From Pseudomonas putida (GTDB lineage Bacteria > Pseudomonadota > Gammaproteobacteria > Pseudomonadales > Pseudomonadaceae), in NCBI RefSeq assembly GCF_028682455.1, contig NZ_JANHLD010000001.1, forward strand, positions 930,001 to 994,000: a stretch of 64,000 nt of DNA. Reading direction: 5' to 3'. Made by a program: the position numbers and the translations under genes. Under the pieces are notes generated by a model. The model saw nothing but the letters and a program-made list of their open reading frames with translations, did no database searches and was not told where the DNA came from. Position 1 is the first letter of the stretch. Every line of letters begins with the position of its first letter. Shown here piece after piece: positions 8,555-18,193 of this stretch.

Positions 8555-9756
8555 ATAAACCAGCGCTTGTTGCGGTTGACGATGCGCTGAGCCAGCTGAT
8601 GGCGCTGGCCGGGCGCGCGCTCCTCGACTCCGTCGAGACGCTGCGCCTGGCCGACGCCGAGGGTCGCGTGCTGGCCTGTGACGTGTTGGCGATTGTCGAT
8701 GCACCGGCGTGGTCGAACAGCGCCATGGATGGCTACGCCTTCAACCTGGTCGAGGCCATTGGGTTTGCGTTGCCCGTTTCCCAGACCATTTTTGCCGGCC
8801 AGGCGGGTGAGCCGCTGGCACCTGGCACCTGTGCACGGATTTTCACCGGGGCGCCGGTTCCCCAAGGTGCCAATTGCGTGCAGATGCAGGAAAACTGCAC
8901 GGTGCTGGAGGACGGCAGGATTGCCGTGCACGGTACGCTGCGCGAAGGCGCCAACATTCGCCTGCAGGGCAGTGAGACCGGCGTCGGTCAGTTGCTGCTG
9001 GGCAAAGGAACGGTGTTGAGTCCGGTGGCCCTCGGGGTACTGGCTTGCCAGGGTATCTACCGGATCTCGGTGGTGCGCAGGCTCAAGGTCGCCTTGCTGT
9101 CCACGGGCAACGAGTTGGTGGGCGAGGGCGAGGTGCCGGCCCCCGGACAGATCCACGACAGCAACCGTGTGGTGTTGCAGACGTTATTGCAGCGCATGGG
9201 CTGCGAGGTCATCGACCTGGGCAAGGTCAAAGACGAACCGGCGCTGATACGTGCAGCCCTCGAGCGGGCCGACAGCGCCGACCTGATCATCAGCAGTGGC
9301 GGAGTGTCGGTTGGAGATGCCGATTGCATCGGCGCACTGCTGCGAGAGTCGGGTGAAGTGCTGATGTGGAAGATGGCGATCAAGCCTGGCAAGCCCTTCA
9401 CCTTCGCTCATTTCAACGGCGTGCCGTTCATTGGCTTGCCGGGTAATCCGGGGTCGTCGCTGGTGACCTTCCTGATCTTGGCCCGGCCTTACATTCTGCG
9501 CCGGATGGGACGTACCCAGGTTGAACCGATGCGCTTGCCGGTGGCTTGTGGGTTCGACTGGCCCAAGCCGGGAACACGTCAGGAGTACTTGCGGGTCAGT
9601 CTTGAACAGGGGCGTGCGGTATTGCAGCCCAACCAGAGCTCGGGAACCTTGCTCAGCGCCACCTGGGCCGATGGTCTGCTGGAGGTACCGGTGGGCGTCA
9701 CCTTCAAGGCGGGCGATTGGCTGGACTTCATTCCGTTTGCCAGTCTGATGGAGTGA
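8551..9756 (+). CDS. moeA: Molybdopterin molybdenumtransferase MoeA
   Basis: 401 residues with the MoeA hallmarks: SNSAMDGYAF in domain I, GNELVGEGEVPAPGQIHDSN and SSGGVSVGDAD in the MPT-binding domain, and PGKPFTFAHFNGVPFIGLPG in the same domain. It inserts molybdate into adenylylated molybdopterin made by the upstream moaB product. The ATG at 8551 overlaps the moaB stop by 4 bp. Confidence 0.94.
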   Translation: MNKPALVAVDDALSQLMALAGRALLDSVETLRLADAEGRVLACDVLAIVDAPAWSNSAMDGYAFNLVEAIGFALPVSQTIFAGQAGEPLAPGTCARIFTGAPVPQGANCVQMQENCTVLEDGRIAVHGTLREGANIRLQGSETGVGQLLLGKGTVLSPVALGVLACQGIYRISVVRRLKVALLSTGNELVGEGEVPAPGQIHDSNRVVLQTLLQRMGCEVIDLGKVKDEPALIRAALERADSADLIISSGGVSVGDADCIGALLRESGEVLMWKMAIKPGKPFTFAHFNGVPFIGLPGNPGSSLVTFLILARPYILRRMGRTQVEPMRLPVACGFDWPKPGTRQEYLRVSLEQGRAVLQPNQSSGTLLSATWADGLLEVPVGVTFKAGDWLDFIPFASLME

Positions 9757-9828
9757 TACCGTCTTGCCCCGCGAGGGGCCGGTACAGCCTGCACTTTCGG
9801 GGGGCTGGCCTACGGCCGCAGAGCGGCC

Positions 9829-9857
9829 GATCGCCGGCAAGCCCGCTCCCACAGGTA
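9829..9857 (+). repeat. REP element
   Basis: GATCGCCGGCAAGCCCGCTCCCACAGG is a Pseudomonas REP arm between moeA and the convergent bestrophin gene. A degenerate partner (CTTGCCCCGCGAGGGGCCGG) lies at 9764-9783. Confidence 0.65.
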
Positions 9858-9892
9858 CGGCGCAGGCCAGTAAGAGCGCAGCGGTGCGAGGC

Positions 9893-10792
9893 TCAGCTGA
9901 GCACGAAGTCCACTGGCTGCAAGGGCGCAGGCAAGTCCGTGCGGCCGATCGCGGTGAGTATTTCCCGCTCGATGGTGCGCACCATGGCATCGGTGGGCAG
10001 GTCGTTTTCTTCGCGGCCGAAGGGGTCTTCCAGTTCATCGCTGATGGCATCCAGGCCAAAGAAGGTGTAGCTGACGATGGCGGTGAAAATCGGCGCCAGC
10101 CAACCCAGCGGCTGGGCCATGGCAAAGGGCAGCAGCACGCAGAAGATGTAGATGGTGCGGTGCAGCAGCAAGGTGTAGGGGAAGGGCAGCGGTGTGCTCT
10201 TGATCCGCTCGCACACGGCCTGGGCTTCGGACAACCCGTGCAGGCGCTGCTCCAGGGTCATGTAGCGCCATTCGCTGATGGCGTGTTCTTGCGCCAGGCG
10301 CGAGCAGGTGCTGCCGGTGTCTTGCAAGATGGCGTCACTGACGTTGTGTTGCGCCAGCGTGTGCACCTGCGGCACCCATTTGCGCGCCGCCTTCACTTCG
10401 TCTTCACCGCGCAACCTGGCATTGAGCGCGTGGGCGTAGCCGCACAGGCCCAGCAGCAGTTGTTCGCGCAGTGCGGTGTCGGCAATCACGCAGCTCTCGC
10501 GGATGAACGAGCGCATCTCGATGATCACCAGCCCCCAGGCTTTGCGGCCCTCCCACCAGCGGTCGTAGCAGGCGTTGTTGCGAAAGCTCATGAAGATCGA
10601 CAACGAAATACCCAGCAAGGTGAAGGGGGTGGCGTTGACCTTGGAGAACAGCGCCGGGTGCAGGTTTTCGATCAGGACAATCAGCGAAGCGAGCGCCGTG
10701 ACCATGAGGGTGCGTCGGGCGATGCGCTTGGCGATGGAACCTTTGAGGCTGATCAGGACGTTGAGCAGGTTGGGTTTGGGGTGAACGATCAT
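9893..10792 (-). CDS. Bestrophin-like membrane channel (YneE family)
   Basis: 299 residues. It has a four-helix bestrophin layout and the family motif FGLDAISDELEDPFGREENDLP (here quoted in part) near residue 250, plus the conserved SFRNNACYDRWWEGRKAWG segment near residue 70. Bacterial bestrophins form pentameric anion or cation channels in the inner membrane. The start at 10792 (MIVHPKPN) is 23 bp downstream of moaA on the same strand, so it may be cotranscribed with moaA. Confidence 0.85.
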   Translation of the reverse strand: MIVHPKPNLLNVLISLKGSIAKRIARRTLMVTALASLIVLIENLHPALFSKVNATPFTLLGISLSIFMSFRNNACYDRWWEGRKAWGLVIIEMRSFIRESCVIADTALREQLLLGLCGYAHALNARLRGEDEVKAARKWVPQVHTLAQHNVSDAILQDTGSTCSRLAQEHAISEWRYMTLEQRLHGLSEAQAVCERIKSTPLPFPYTLLLHRTIYIFCVLLPFAMAQPLGWLAPIFTAIVSYTFFGLDAISDELEDPFGREENDLPTDAMVRTIEREILTAIGRTDLPAPLQPVDFVLS

Positions 10793-10815
10793 GGGGGTCC
10801 TATCGGCGGCAGCAC

Positions 10816-11829
10816 TCAGCCGCCGGTCATGTTCATGAAACGCAGGATCTGTACATCGCCATCGACCTCGAAGTGATGGCGATAGGGCTTGAGGGCCATG
10901 GCGTTGCATATGGCCTGGTCAAGGCGGGCGCTGTCGCCCGGGTGGGCGCGCAATACTTGCTTGAGGTCGCTGGCGTGCTCGTTGCCAAGGCACAGTAGCA
11001 AGCGACCTTCGACGGTGAGCCGCACGCGGTTGCAACTGGCGCAGAAGTTGTGGCTGTGGGGCGAGATGAAGCCGATGCGAATGTGCGGTGCTTCGGCCAG
11101 GCGCCAGTAGCGCGACGGCCCCTGGGTGGTTTCGGCCGATTCGATCAGGGTGAACTGCTCGCCAATGCGCGCGCGCACTTCATCGCTCGAGCAGTAGGAC
11201 TCGCTGCGTTGGTGTTCGCTGATGATGCCCAGGGGCATTTCTTCGATGAAGGAAATATCCAGGTCGCGGTCGATGGCAAAGCGCACCAGGTCGTTGACTT
11301 CGCCATCGTTGCGGCCCTTGAGCACCACGCAATTGAGCTTGGTGCGACGAAAGCCGGCGGCGCGTGCCGCATCGATGCCGGCGATCACCTGTGCCAGGTC
11401 ACCCGTGCGGGTGAGGGCCTTGAAGCGCTGGGCGTCGAGGCTGTCGAGGCTGATGTTCAGGCGCGACAGACCGGCATCGAACAATGGCCCGGCCAGGCGC
11501 CCCAGTTGCGAGCCGTTGCTGGTCATGCACAGCTCGCGCAGCCCAGGCAGCGCGGCAATACGGGCGCACAGCTCGACGATGCCGCTGCGCACCAGGGGCT
11601 CACCGCCGGTGAGTCGGATCTTGCGGGTGCCCAGGGCGACGAAGCGCTCGGCCACCTGGTACAGCTCTTCAAGGCTGAGGATTTGCTGGCGCGGCAGGAA
11701 TTGCATGTCTTCGGCCATGCAATAGACACAACGAAAGTCGCATCGGTCGGTTACCGACATGCGCAAGTAATCAATCTTTCGATTGAAACCGTCGACCAGT
11801 GTCTTTTCAGTTGCATTCACAGTTGCCAT
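10816..11829 (-). CDS. moaA: GTP 3',8-cyclase MoaA (radical SAM)
   Basis: 337 residues. The radical SAM cluster motif is C30-x3-C34-x2-C37 (CDFRCVYC), the C-terminal second cluster is [18 protein letters not shown] (C-x2-C-x13-C), and the chain ends in the required Gly-Gly (NMTGG). It converts GTP to 3',8-cyclo-GTP, the first step of molybdopterin synthesis. The ATG at 11829 (MATVNATEK) was chosen from the family N-terminus. It diverges from the YdeP-type molybdoenzyme across a 383-bp gap. A second moaA elsewhere in the genome is likely but not visible. Confidence 0.94.
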   Translation of the reverse strand: MATVNATEKTLVDGFNRKIDYLRMSVTDRCDFRCVYCMAEDMQFLPRQQILSLEELYQVAERFVALGTRKIRLTGGEPLVRSGIVELCARIAALPGLRELCMTSNGSQLGRLAGPLFDAGLSRLNISLDSLDAQRFKALTRTGDLAQVIAGIDAARAAGFRRTKLNCVVLKGRNDGEVNDLVRFAIDRDLDISFIEEMPLGIISEHQRSESYCSSDEVRARIGEQFTLIESAETTQGPSRYWRLAEAPHIRIGFISPHSHNFCASCNRVRLTVEGRLLLCLGNEHASDLKQVLRAHPGDSARLDQAICNAMALKPYRHHFEVDGDVQILRFMNMTGG

Positions 11830-12120
11830 TACCTCTTTTAATGCGAATGGGTCGTGGTGGTGAACGCATTGTTTGAAGTTAATTAAATAAATATTCCAAC
11901 TTGTGTCGAGCATAGGTAGCGCGGGAGAGGGCGTCAAATTGCTTTTAGTGACCAACCGATAAGTGTCGTCTATCACGGCTGGAAGCACCGTATTTTGCAG
12001 CTTCTGGCGTGATAGAGATCCTTGATCATGCTGTCATTACTTTCGATTGGACGTGCCGTGAATGGAACAATAGGCTCAAACGGTAGAACAACTTCAACCG
12101 TGGCTGGCCAGTGACTGACT

Positions 12121-12134
12121 GTTATTCGAATAAC
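12121..12134. promoter_or_regulatory. Perfect palindrome GTTATTCGAATAAC, candidate operator
   Basis: A 14-bp perfect palindrome in the 383-bp gap between divergent moaA and the molybdoenzyme gene, about 80 bp before the latter's start. It is AT-rich against a GC-rich background, as operators are. The cognate regulator is unknown. It is not the ModE consensus as I recall it. Confidence 0.45.
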
Positions 12135-12212
12135 ACCGGTTAATTGGCCGTGTGGCTGTGTGTTGCCTTGAAATTGTTCAAATCGCTTGCGTGCACATCG
12201 AGGACTACCGTG

Positions 12213-14537
12213 ATGAGTCAAGACGAACACATCAAAAACTATAATGGCCCGGCCGCCGGCTGGGGCGCACTTAAAAGTGTCACCAAGAGCTGGCTGGGCA
12301 GTGACAACGCGTTCAAGAACCTGCGGGCCATGCTCAAGACCAACCAGAACGGTGGTTTCGACTGCCCCGGCTGCGCCTGGGGCGAGTCGCCTGAAAGCGA
12401 TATGGTCAAGTTCTGCGAAAACGGCGCCAAGGCGGTCAACTGGGAGTCCACCGGCCGCTCCGTCGACCCGGACTTTTTCGCCCGCTACAGCGTGAGCGCC
12501 CTGGCCGACCAGACCGACTACTGGCTCGAGTACCAGGGGCGGCTTACACACCCGATGCGCTATGACGCGGCCACCGACCACTATGTCGAGACCTCGTGGG
12601 AGGAGGCCTTCGCGCTGATCGCCCGGCACCTCAACGCACTGGAGTCGCCCGACCAGGCCGAGTTCTACACCTCGGGCAGGGCCAGCAACGAGGCGGCATT
12701 CTTGTACCAGTTGTTCGTGCGCGCCTTCGGTACCAACAATTTTCCCGACTGCTCGAACATGTGCCATGAGGCCAGTGGGGTAGGGATGGGCGAGGCGCTT
12801 GGCGTGGGCAAGGGCACCGTGGTGTACCACGACCTGGAACAGGCCGATGCGATCTTCGTGATTGGCCAGAACCCCGGCACCAACCATCCGCGGATGCTCG
12901 AGCCCCTGCGCGAGGCGGTCAAGCGCGGTGCCCAGGTAGTGTGTTTCAACCCGCTCAAGGAGCGTGGCCTGGAACGCTTCCAGCATCCGCAACATCCGCT
13001 GGAGATGCTCAGCAACGGGTCCCGGCCAACCAACACCGCCTACTTTCGCCCGGCCCTGGGCGGCGACATGGCGGTGATGCGCGGCATCGCCAAGTTCCTG
13101 CTCAAGTGGGAACGCGAAGCCCAGGCCAACGGCGAACCGGCAGTCTTCGATCATGCTTTCATTGCCGAGCACACCTCGGGCCTGGATGCGTACCTGGCTG
13201 AAGTGGACGCCACCCCCTGGTCGCACATTGTCGAGCAGTCGGGCCTGAGCCTGGCCGAGCTCGAGCTGGCAGCGCGGATGTACTGGCGTGCCGAGCGGGT
13301 GATCATGTGCTGGGCGATGGGCGTGACCCAGCACCGGCATTCGGTGCCGACGGTGCAGGAGATCATCAACCTGCAGTTGCTGCGCGGCAACGTCGGCAAG
13401 CCGGGCGCCGGGCTGTCACCGGTGCGAGGCCACAGCAACGTGCAGGGGGACCGCACCATGGGCATCGACGAGAAGCCGCCCACCTGGTTGCTCGATGCAC
13501 TGGAGCAGCGCTTCGCGTTCACCGTGCCGCGCGGGCATGGTCACAACGCCGTGCTGGCAATCCAGGCCATGGAAGAAAAGCGCGCCAAGGTATTTATCGC
13601 CCTGGGTGGCAACTTCGCCCAGGCCACCCCTGACAGCCCACGCACCCATGCGGCCCTGCGCAACTGCGAGCTGACCGTGCACATCGCCACCAAGCTCAAT
13701 CGCTCGCACCTGGTGACCGGCCGCGACGCCTTGATCCTGCCATGCCTGGGCCGTACCGAAATCGACATGCAGGCCGAGGGCCCGCAAGGCGTGACGGTGG
13801 AAGACACCTTCAGCATGGTGCATGTGTCGTATGGCCAGTTGAAACCGCGTTCGCCCTTGCTGCGCTCGGAGCCGTGGATCATCGCCGGCATGGCCAAGGC
13901 CACCCTGGGCGACCGGCCCATCGACTGGGACTGGACCGTGGCCGACTACGGGCGCATTCGCGACCTGATCGCCGACGTCCTCCCAGGCTTTGCGGACTTC
14001 AACGCCCGCCTGCAGCACCCGGGCGGCTTTCACCTGAGCAATGCCGCTGCGGCGCGGCAGTGGCAGACCGCGTCGGGCAAGGCGCAGTTCACCCCCAGCG
14101 TGCTGCCCGCGCAACTGGTCAATGAAGCGGTATTGGCGCGTGGCGACACTCCGGACCTGATCTTGCAGACCCTGCGCTCCCACGACCAGTACAACACCAC
14201 CCTGTACGGCCTGGACGATCGCTATCGCGGGGTGTTCGGCCTGCGAGAAGTGGTGTTCGCCAACGAGCAGGACATCCGCCGCCTGGGCTTCACGCCCAAC
14301 CAGAAGGTCGACCTGGTCTCGCTCTGGGAGGATGGACGCGAGCGCCGGGTCAGCGGCTTTACCCTGGTGGCCTATGACATTCCCGTGGGGCAGGCGGCGG
14401 CCTACTACCCGGAAACAAACCCCTTGGTGCCGCTGGAAAGCTACGGCGACCGGACCTATACGCCGACCTCCAAGTTCATTGCCATCAAGCTGGAAAGCGC
14501 ACGGCCCGATAACCGCATCCCCTCGGCGAAGCTGTAG
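12213..14537 (+). CDS. FdhF/YdeP-family molybdopterin oxidoreductase
   Basis: 774 residues. Near the N-terminus is the YdeP-type cluster region FDCPGCAW with a later FCENGAK, giving three cysteines rather than four. The putative Mo-ligand segment is PDCSNMCHEASG, with Cys and not Sec. The family is related to formate dehydrogenase H, but its reaction is not firmly known; E. coli YdeP is linked to acid resistance. No signal peptide, so cytoplasmic. The start MSQDEHIKNY at 12213 fits the family. It stands with moaA, moaB and moeA, which supply its cofactor. Confidence 0.88.
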   Translation: MSQDEHIKNYNGPAAGWGALKSVTKSWLGSDNAFKNLRAMLKTNQNGGFDCPGCAWGESPESDMVKFCENGAKAVNWESTGRSVDPDFFARYSVSALADQTDYWLEYQGRLTHPMRYDAATDHYVETSWEEAFALIARHLNALESPDQAEFYTSGRASNEAAFLYQLFVRAFGTNNFPDCSNMCHEASGVGMGEALGVGKGTVVYHDLEQADAIFVIGQNPGTNHPRMLEPLREAVKRGAQVVCFNPLKERGLERFQHPQHPLEMLSNGSRPTNTAYFRPALGGDMAVMRGIAKFLLKWEREAQANGEPAVFDHAFIAEHTSGLDAYLAEVDATPWSHIVEQSGLSLAELELAARMYWRAERVIMCWAMGVTQHRHSVPTVQEIINLQLLRGNVGKPGAGLSPVRGHSNVQGDRTMGIDEKPPTWLLDALEQRFAFTVPRGHGHNAVLAIQAMEEKRAKVFIALGGNFAQATPDSPRTHAALRNCELTVHIATKLNRSHLVTGRDALILPCLGRTEIDMQAEGPQGVTVEDTFSMVHVSYGQLKPRSPLLRSEPWIIAGMAKATLGDRPIDWDWTVADYGRIRDLIADVLPGFADFNARLQHPGGFHLSNAAAARQWQTASGKAQFTPSVLPAQLVNEAVLARGDTPDLILQTLRSHDQYNTTLYGLDDRYRGVFGLREVVFANEQDIRRLGFTPNQKVDLVSLWEDGRERRVSGFTLVAYDIPVGQAAAYYPETNPLVPLESYGDRTYTPTSKFIAIKLESARPDNRIPSAKL

Positions 14538-14614
14538 AGCCAGCCGCGGGTGTGCGGTCGCTGCTGTTTCGTGGTTATGATGTTGCGAAATATTACAAAG
14601 AGCGGGTGTGGACA

Positions 14615-15508
14615 ATGCCATTAAAGGACTTGCTGTTGGCGCTGGTGGTGATCGTTGCCTGGGGCGTCAACTTCGTGGTGATCAAGGTGGGCCTGGATGG
14701 CCTGCCGCCCATGTTGCTGGGGGCCTTGCGCTTCGCTCTGGTGGCGTTCCCGGCAGTGTTCTTGATCAAGCGACCGCAGTTGCCGTGGCGCTGGCTGATC
14801 GCCTATGGCGCCACCATTTCGCTGGGGCAGTTCGCCTTTCTGTTCGAGGCCATGGGCAATGGCATGCCGCCTGGGCTGGCGTCGCTGGTGCTGCAATCGC
14901 AGGCGTTCTTCACCTTGTTCTTTGCCGCGATCTTCCTCGGTGAGCGGCTGCGCGCAGCCAGTGTGCTGGGCCTGTTGGTCGCCGCGGCAGGTTTGGCCCT
15001 GATCGGCAGCGAGAACGGTGCCAGCGTACCGTTTTTCGCCTTGGTCCTGACCTTGTGCGCAGCGGCCATGTGGGCCATGGGCAACATCATCACCCGGCGC
15101 TTCGGCAACATCGACCTTGTGGCATTGGTGATCTGGGGCGGGTTGATTCCACCGCTGCCGTTCCTGGCGCTGTCGTGGTGGCTGGAAGGGCCGGTGCTGA
15201 TCGAAAGCGCCCTGCGGGGTATCGGCTGGAGTTCGATCCTGTCGCTGGCCTACCTGGCGTTCGTGGCCACCATGCTGGGCTACGGCTTGTGGAGCTATCT
15301 GTTGTCGCGTTACCCGGCCGGCAAGGTCGCGCCGTTCTCGCTGCTGGTTCCGGTCGTCGGCCTGAGCGCTTCGGCGTTGCTGCTGGATGAGCGCCTGAGC
15401 CCGATGCAGGGGTGGGGTGCACTGCTGGTGATGGCCGGGTTGCTGATCAATGTTTTCGGCCCTCGGCTGTTGGCGGCCCGCAGGCTGGCCAGTCAGGGCG
15501 AGGCCTGA
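14615..15508 (+). CDS. EamA/DMT-superfamily exporter
   Basis: 297 residues, about ten hydrophobic helices in two EamA repeats. The first begins MPLKDLLLALVVIVAWGVNF and the second ALCAAAMWAMGNIITRRFG, with the typical LLLDERLSPMQGWGALLVMAG ending. Such proteins usually export amino acids or metabolites. The ATG at 14615 follows a rather poor Shine-Dalgarno. It lies 77 bp after the molybdoenzyme gene in the same direction. Confidence 0.85.
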   Translation: MPLKDLLLALVVIVAWGVNFVVIKVGLDGLPPMLLGALRFALVAFPAVFLIKRPQLPWRWLIAYGATISLGQFAFLFEAMGNGMPPGLASLVLQSQAFFTLFFAAIFLGERLRAASVLGLLVAAAGLALIGSENGASVPFFALVLTLCAAAMWAMGNIITRRFGNIDLVALVIWGGLIPPLPFLALSWWLEGPVLIESALRGIGWSSILSLAYLAFVATMLGYGLWSYLLSRYPAGKVAPFSLLVPVVGLSASALLLDERLSPMQGWGALLVMAGLLINVFGPRLLAARRLASQGEA

Positions 15509-15587
15509 GGCAGGGAACCCGCTTGTGAATTCACCGGTGCGGTCCTAATATCCAAGCTTTCACTTGTGTAATAGGACGAGGCATCAA

Positions 15588-16073
15588 ATGGAATTGCACG
15601 TTTCCCTGTGGCTGTTTCAGGTCACCCTGGCGCTGGGCCTGAGCCTGTGGCTCTGCATCGCGGTACTCAATAACCTCCAGGCCTTTGCCGCCTCGGTCGG
15701 AGCGGTGGGGGCAACCATGGCCATGGCACCGTTGCGCCAGGCACCTGCGATCGACCTCCCGCTGTTATCGCGTGCCCTGCATTCGCCGGTGGCGCACCGC
15801 CTTGCCCTGGCGGTGGTGCTGGTGCTGCAGGGTGTCGCTGCGCTGGCGGTGCTGACCGGCAGCTACGCCTTGCTGTTCGGGGCGGGTCTCGAGCCGGCGC
15901 GACCCTGGTTGAACCTGGCCCTTAGCGCGATGCTCGGCTTTACCTTCTGCATGCTGCTGGGCGGGCTGTGGTTCGGCTACTGGATTCGTCAGGAAGGCCT
16001 GCAACTCACGCACCTGGTGCTGGTGCTCTGGGCGTTACTGGCCTTTGTGGTGTTCAACCTGCCGTGGGCATGA
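15588..16073 (+). CDS. DUF2165-like small integral membrane protein
   Basis: 161 residues with four predicted membrane helices (WLFQVTLALGLSLWLCIAVLN first, LVLVLWALLAFVVFNLPWA last). It resembles DUF2165 predicted small integral membrane proteins of unknown role. The ATG at 15588 was preferred to an in-frame start 24 bp upstream. Its 3' end overlaps the convergent regulator gene by 20 bp. Confidence 0.65.
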   Translation: MELHVSLWLFQVTLALGLSLWLCIAVLNNLQAFAASVGAVGATMAMAPLRQAPAIDLPLLSRALHSPVAHRLALAVVLVLQGVAALAVLTGSYALLFGAGLEPARPWLNLALSAMLGFTFCMLLGGLWFGYWIRQEGLQLTHLVLVLWALLAFVVFNLPWA

Positions 16074-16728
16074 GGGCCGGCCTGGGGGTGACCCGGTACA
16101 CGCAGCGCCGGTCGCCCGCGAGCAGGTGCTCGCAGCGCTCGACCCGGGCCTGGTCGCCGATTACCGCCTGGAAGATCTGCAGCTCCGATCGACAGAAGCC
16201 CTGGCAGCGGCTGGCCGCAACGCAGATCGGGCAGTGGTGTTCGATGATCAGCCAGCCATCGTCGCAGGCTTGCATACGGGCCATGTAGCCCGCCTGGTCG
16301 CGTAGCCGGACCAGGACCTGGACCTTGTCTTCAAGGCTGCGGGCCTGGCTGCAGGCGTGTTGGTATTCCTTGAGGTTGCTGGCCTCCATGCGGCTGATCA
16401 ATTGATCGACGCCGTGGGTGCCGAACACCTGCTCGACGGATTCGATCAGTTGCAGGGTCAGCACACTGTGGGTATCGGGGAAGCGCCGTTGGGCGGCCTC
16501 GGTGAGTATCCATTTTTGCGAAGGCCGCCCGGCACCTGTGGCCGGGGTGCTGAGACCGGTGATCAGGTCGGTGCCCTGCAGCTTCTGCAATTGCTGGCGC
16601 GTGGCCTCGAAACTGATTTGCAGCAGTCTGGCAAGGTCGGTGGTTTTCAGCGGTCCGCGGGTCTTGAGCAGGAACAGGATGCGTTCGGCGGTAACCGTCG
16701 GGGTCGGGGAAGCGGGGGTGTCATGCAC
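16054..16728 (-). CDS. SufR-like HTH regulator with cysteine-rich C-terminus
   Basis: 224 residues. It has a winged helix (LKTTDLARLLQISFEATRQQL) and a C-terminal cysteine cluster HHCPICVAASRCQGFC ... VERCEHLLAGDRRCVYRV. The spacing matches COG2345/SufR-type sensors that hold an iron-sulfur cluster. It is 34 bp downstream of the MFS pump on the same strand, so it probably controls that pump in response to oxidative stress, iron or a ligand. This is the second regulator of this type in the window. Confidence 0.78.
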   Translation of the reverse strand: MHDTPASPTPTVTAERILFLLKTRGPLKTTDLARLLQISFEATRQQLQKLQGTDLITGLSTPATGAGRPSQKWILTEAAQRRFPDTHSVLTLQLIESVEQVFGTHGVDQLISRMEASNLKEYQHACSQARSLEDKVQVLVRLRDQAGYMARMQACDDGWLIIEHHCPICVAASRCQGFCRSELQIFQAVIGDQARVERCEHLLAGDRRCVYRVTPRPALMPTAG

Positions 16729-16762
16729 GATGGACGTCCTGCAAAGGGGTTGAACGCATGCG

Positions 16763-18193
16763 TCAGGCCGGGACCTTGGCCGGCGTACCGGTGATTCGCC
16801 AGACCAGCACCAAGGTCAGCACCGGCGCCAGGGCGAACAGTCCGAACAGCCAGGCGGCGGCATGCTGGGCGCCGCTCACACCGCCTGGGTCGACCAGGCC
16901 TGCGCCATTGCTGACCGAGCCGGCCAGGGCCGCGGCGAGAGCCGTGGCGTACAGCTGCACGGTGGTGATCGAGGCCGAGGCAAGGTTCTCTTCACCCGGG
17001 CGCGCGGCACTCAGGACCCGGGTCAGCAGGTGCGGCCAGCCCAGGCCGATACCCAGGCCGACGCCGGCCAGGGCCAGGCAGTAGCTCGCCACGCCGGCGC
17101 TGTTGTCCAGCCAGTTGATTCGGGGCGTCATCAGCGCCAGGGCCAGGAGGGCAATGACGATCAGCACAGGCCCGGATCGCATCAGGCGCTCGGCCGATTC
17201 GCCCGCGCGCCCGGCTCCGAACAGGGCGCCCAGGGTCCAGCCGGCGGCCATGGCGGCGGTCATGTAGCCAGCGGCGAGCGGGCCGAGGCCGTGGATCTGC
17301 TGGAGGAAATAAGGCACGAAAATCTCGGTGGTCATGGCGGTGATCAGCAGGCACATCATCCCGTACAGCACGCCCAGGCGCGTGCCCAGCGAGTAGGCCC
17401 CGGTGGGTAGCAGGCGCCGGTCAGGGTGACGGTCGAGGCGGGCGATCAGCACGGTGATGGCCAGGCCCGCGCCGATGCCCAGCAGGTTGAACAGCAACTG
17501 GCTGGACAGGCTGGCGGTCGAGACGACGAGTACCGAGACGACCAGGCAGGCGATCAAGCCATAGGGCGGGCGCGAACGCGCCGCCGCGGCAGCGACGGTG
17601 CTGCCCAATTGCTGGATCACGATCGCGGCCAGCAGCGCCACCACCGGCAACAATGACCAGAACGCCCAGCGCCAGTGGCCGAGCTCGGCGAACACGCCGC
17701 CGATGGCGGGCCCGCACAGGGTGGCGACGCCCCACATGCCCGAGACCATGGCCATGGCACGCGGCCACAACGCCTCATCGAACACCAGGCGAATCAAGGC
17801 GTAGCTCAGGGCAAACAGGATGCCGCCGCCAAATCCTTGCACACTGCGACCGGCCAGCAGCACCGCCATGCTCGGTGCCGCGGCGCACAGGGCCGAGCCT
17901 GCTGCAAACACGACCAGGGCCAGGAGGTAGGCGCGCCGGGCGCCGAGGCGCTCAAGCAGCTGCGCCGAGAGGGTGGAACCAATGATCGAGGTGACCACGA
18001 ACAGCGTGGTGCTCCAGGCATAGAAGGCCAGCCCGCCGATGTCGGCAATCACCGTCGGCAGGATGGTGGTGACGATGTAGACGTTGATGGCATGCAACCC
18101 CACGCCACCGGCCAGGGCAATCGAGCGCAGGGCGTTGCGGCCCTTGAGCAGTTGCGCCCAGGAGGCGTTCCGAGGGGCAGGGGTAGTAGACAT
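16763..18193 (-). CDS. MFS multidrug-type exporter (DHA2-like)
   Basis: 476 residues, about 14 hydrophobic helices. Visible motifs include the loop 2-3 region LSAQLLERLGARRAYLLAL and the antiporter motif C-like VSGMWGVATLCGPAIGGVF. These fit the EmrB/QacA drug:H+ antiporter group. It is first in an apparent operon with the SufR-like regulator. A 156-bp divergent gap separates it from the ybjQ-like gene. Confidence 0.85.
   Translation of the reverse strand: MSTTPAPRNASWAQLLKGRNALRSIALAGGVGLHAINVYIVTTILPTVIADIGGLAFYAWSTTLFVVTSIIGSTLSAQLLERLGARRAYLLALVVFAAGSALCAAAPSMAVLLAGRSVQGFGGGILFALSYALIRLVFDEALWPRAMAMVSGMWGVATLCGPAIGGVFAELGHWRWAFWSLLPVVALLAAIVIQQLGSTVAAAAARSRPPYGLIACLVVSVLVVSTASLSSQLLFNLLGIGAGLAITVLIARLDRHPDRRLLPTGAYSLGTRLGVLYGMMCLLITAMTTEIFVPYFLQQIHGLGPLAAGYMTAAMAAGWTLGALFGAGRAGESAERLMRSGPVLIVIALLALALMTPRINWLDNSAGVASYCLALAGVGLGIGLGWPHLLTRVLSAARPGEENLASASITTVQLYATALAAALAGSVSNGAGLVDPGGVSGAQHAAAWLFGLFALAPVLTLVLVWRITGTPAKVPA

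Noticed and set aside
12760..12790. Selenocysteine at the Mo ligand of the FdhF/YdeP homologue
   Set aside because: The codon at the ligand position reads Cys (PDCSNMCHEASG), and no TGA occurs in frame.
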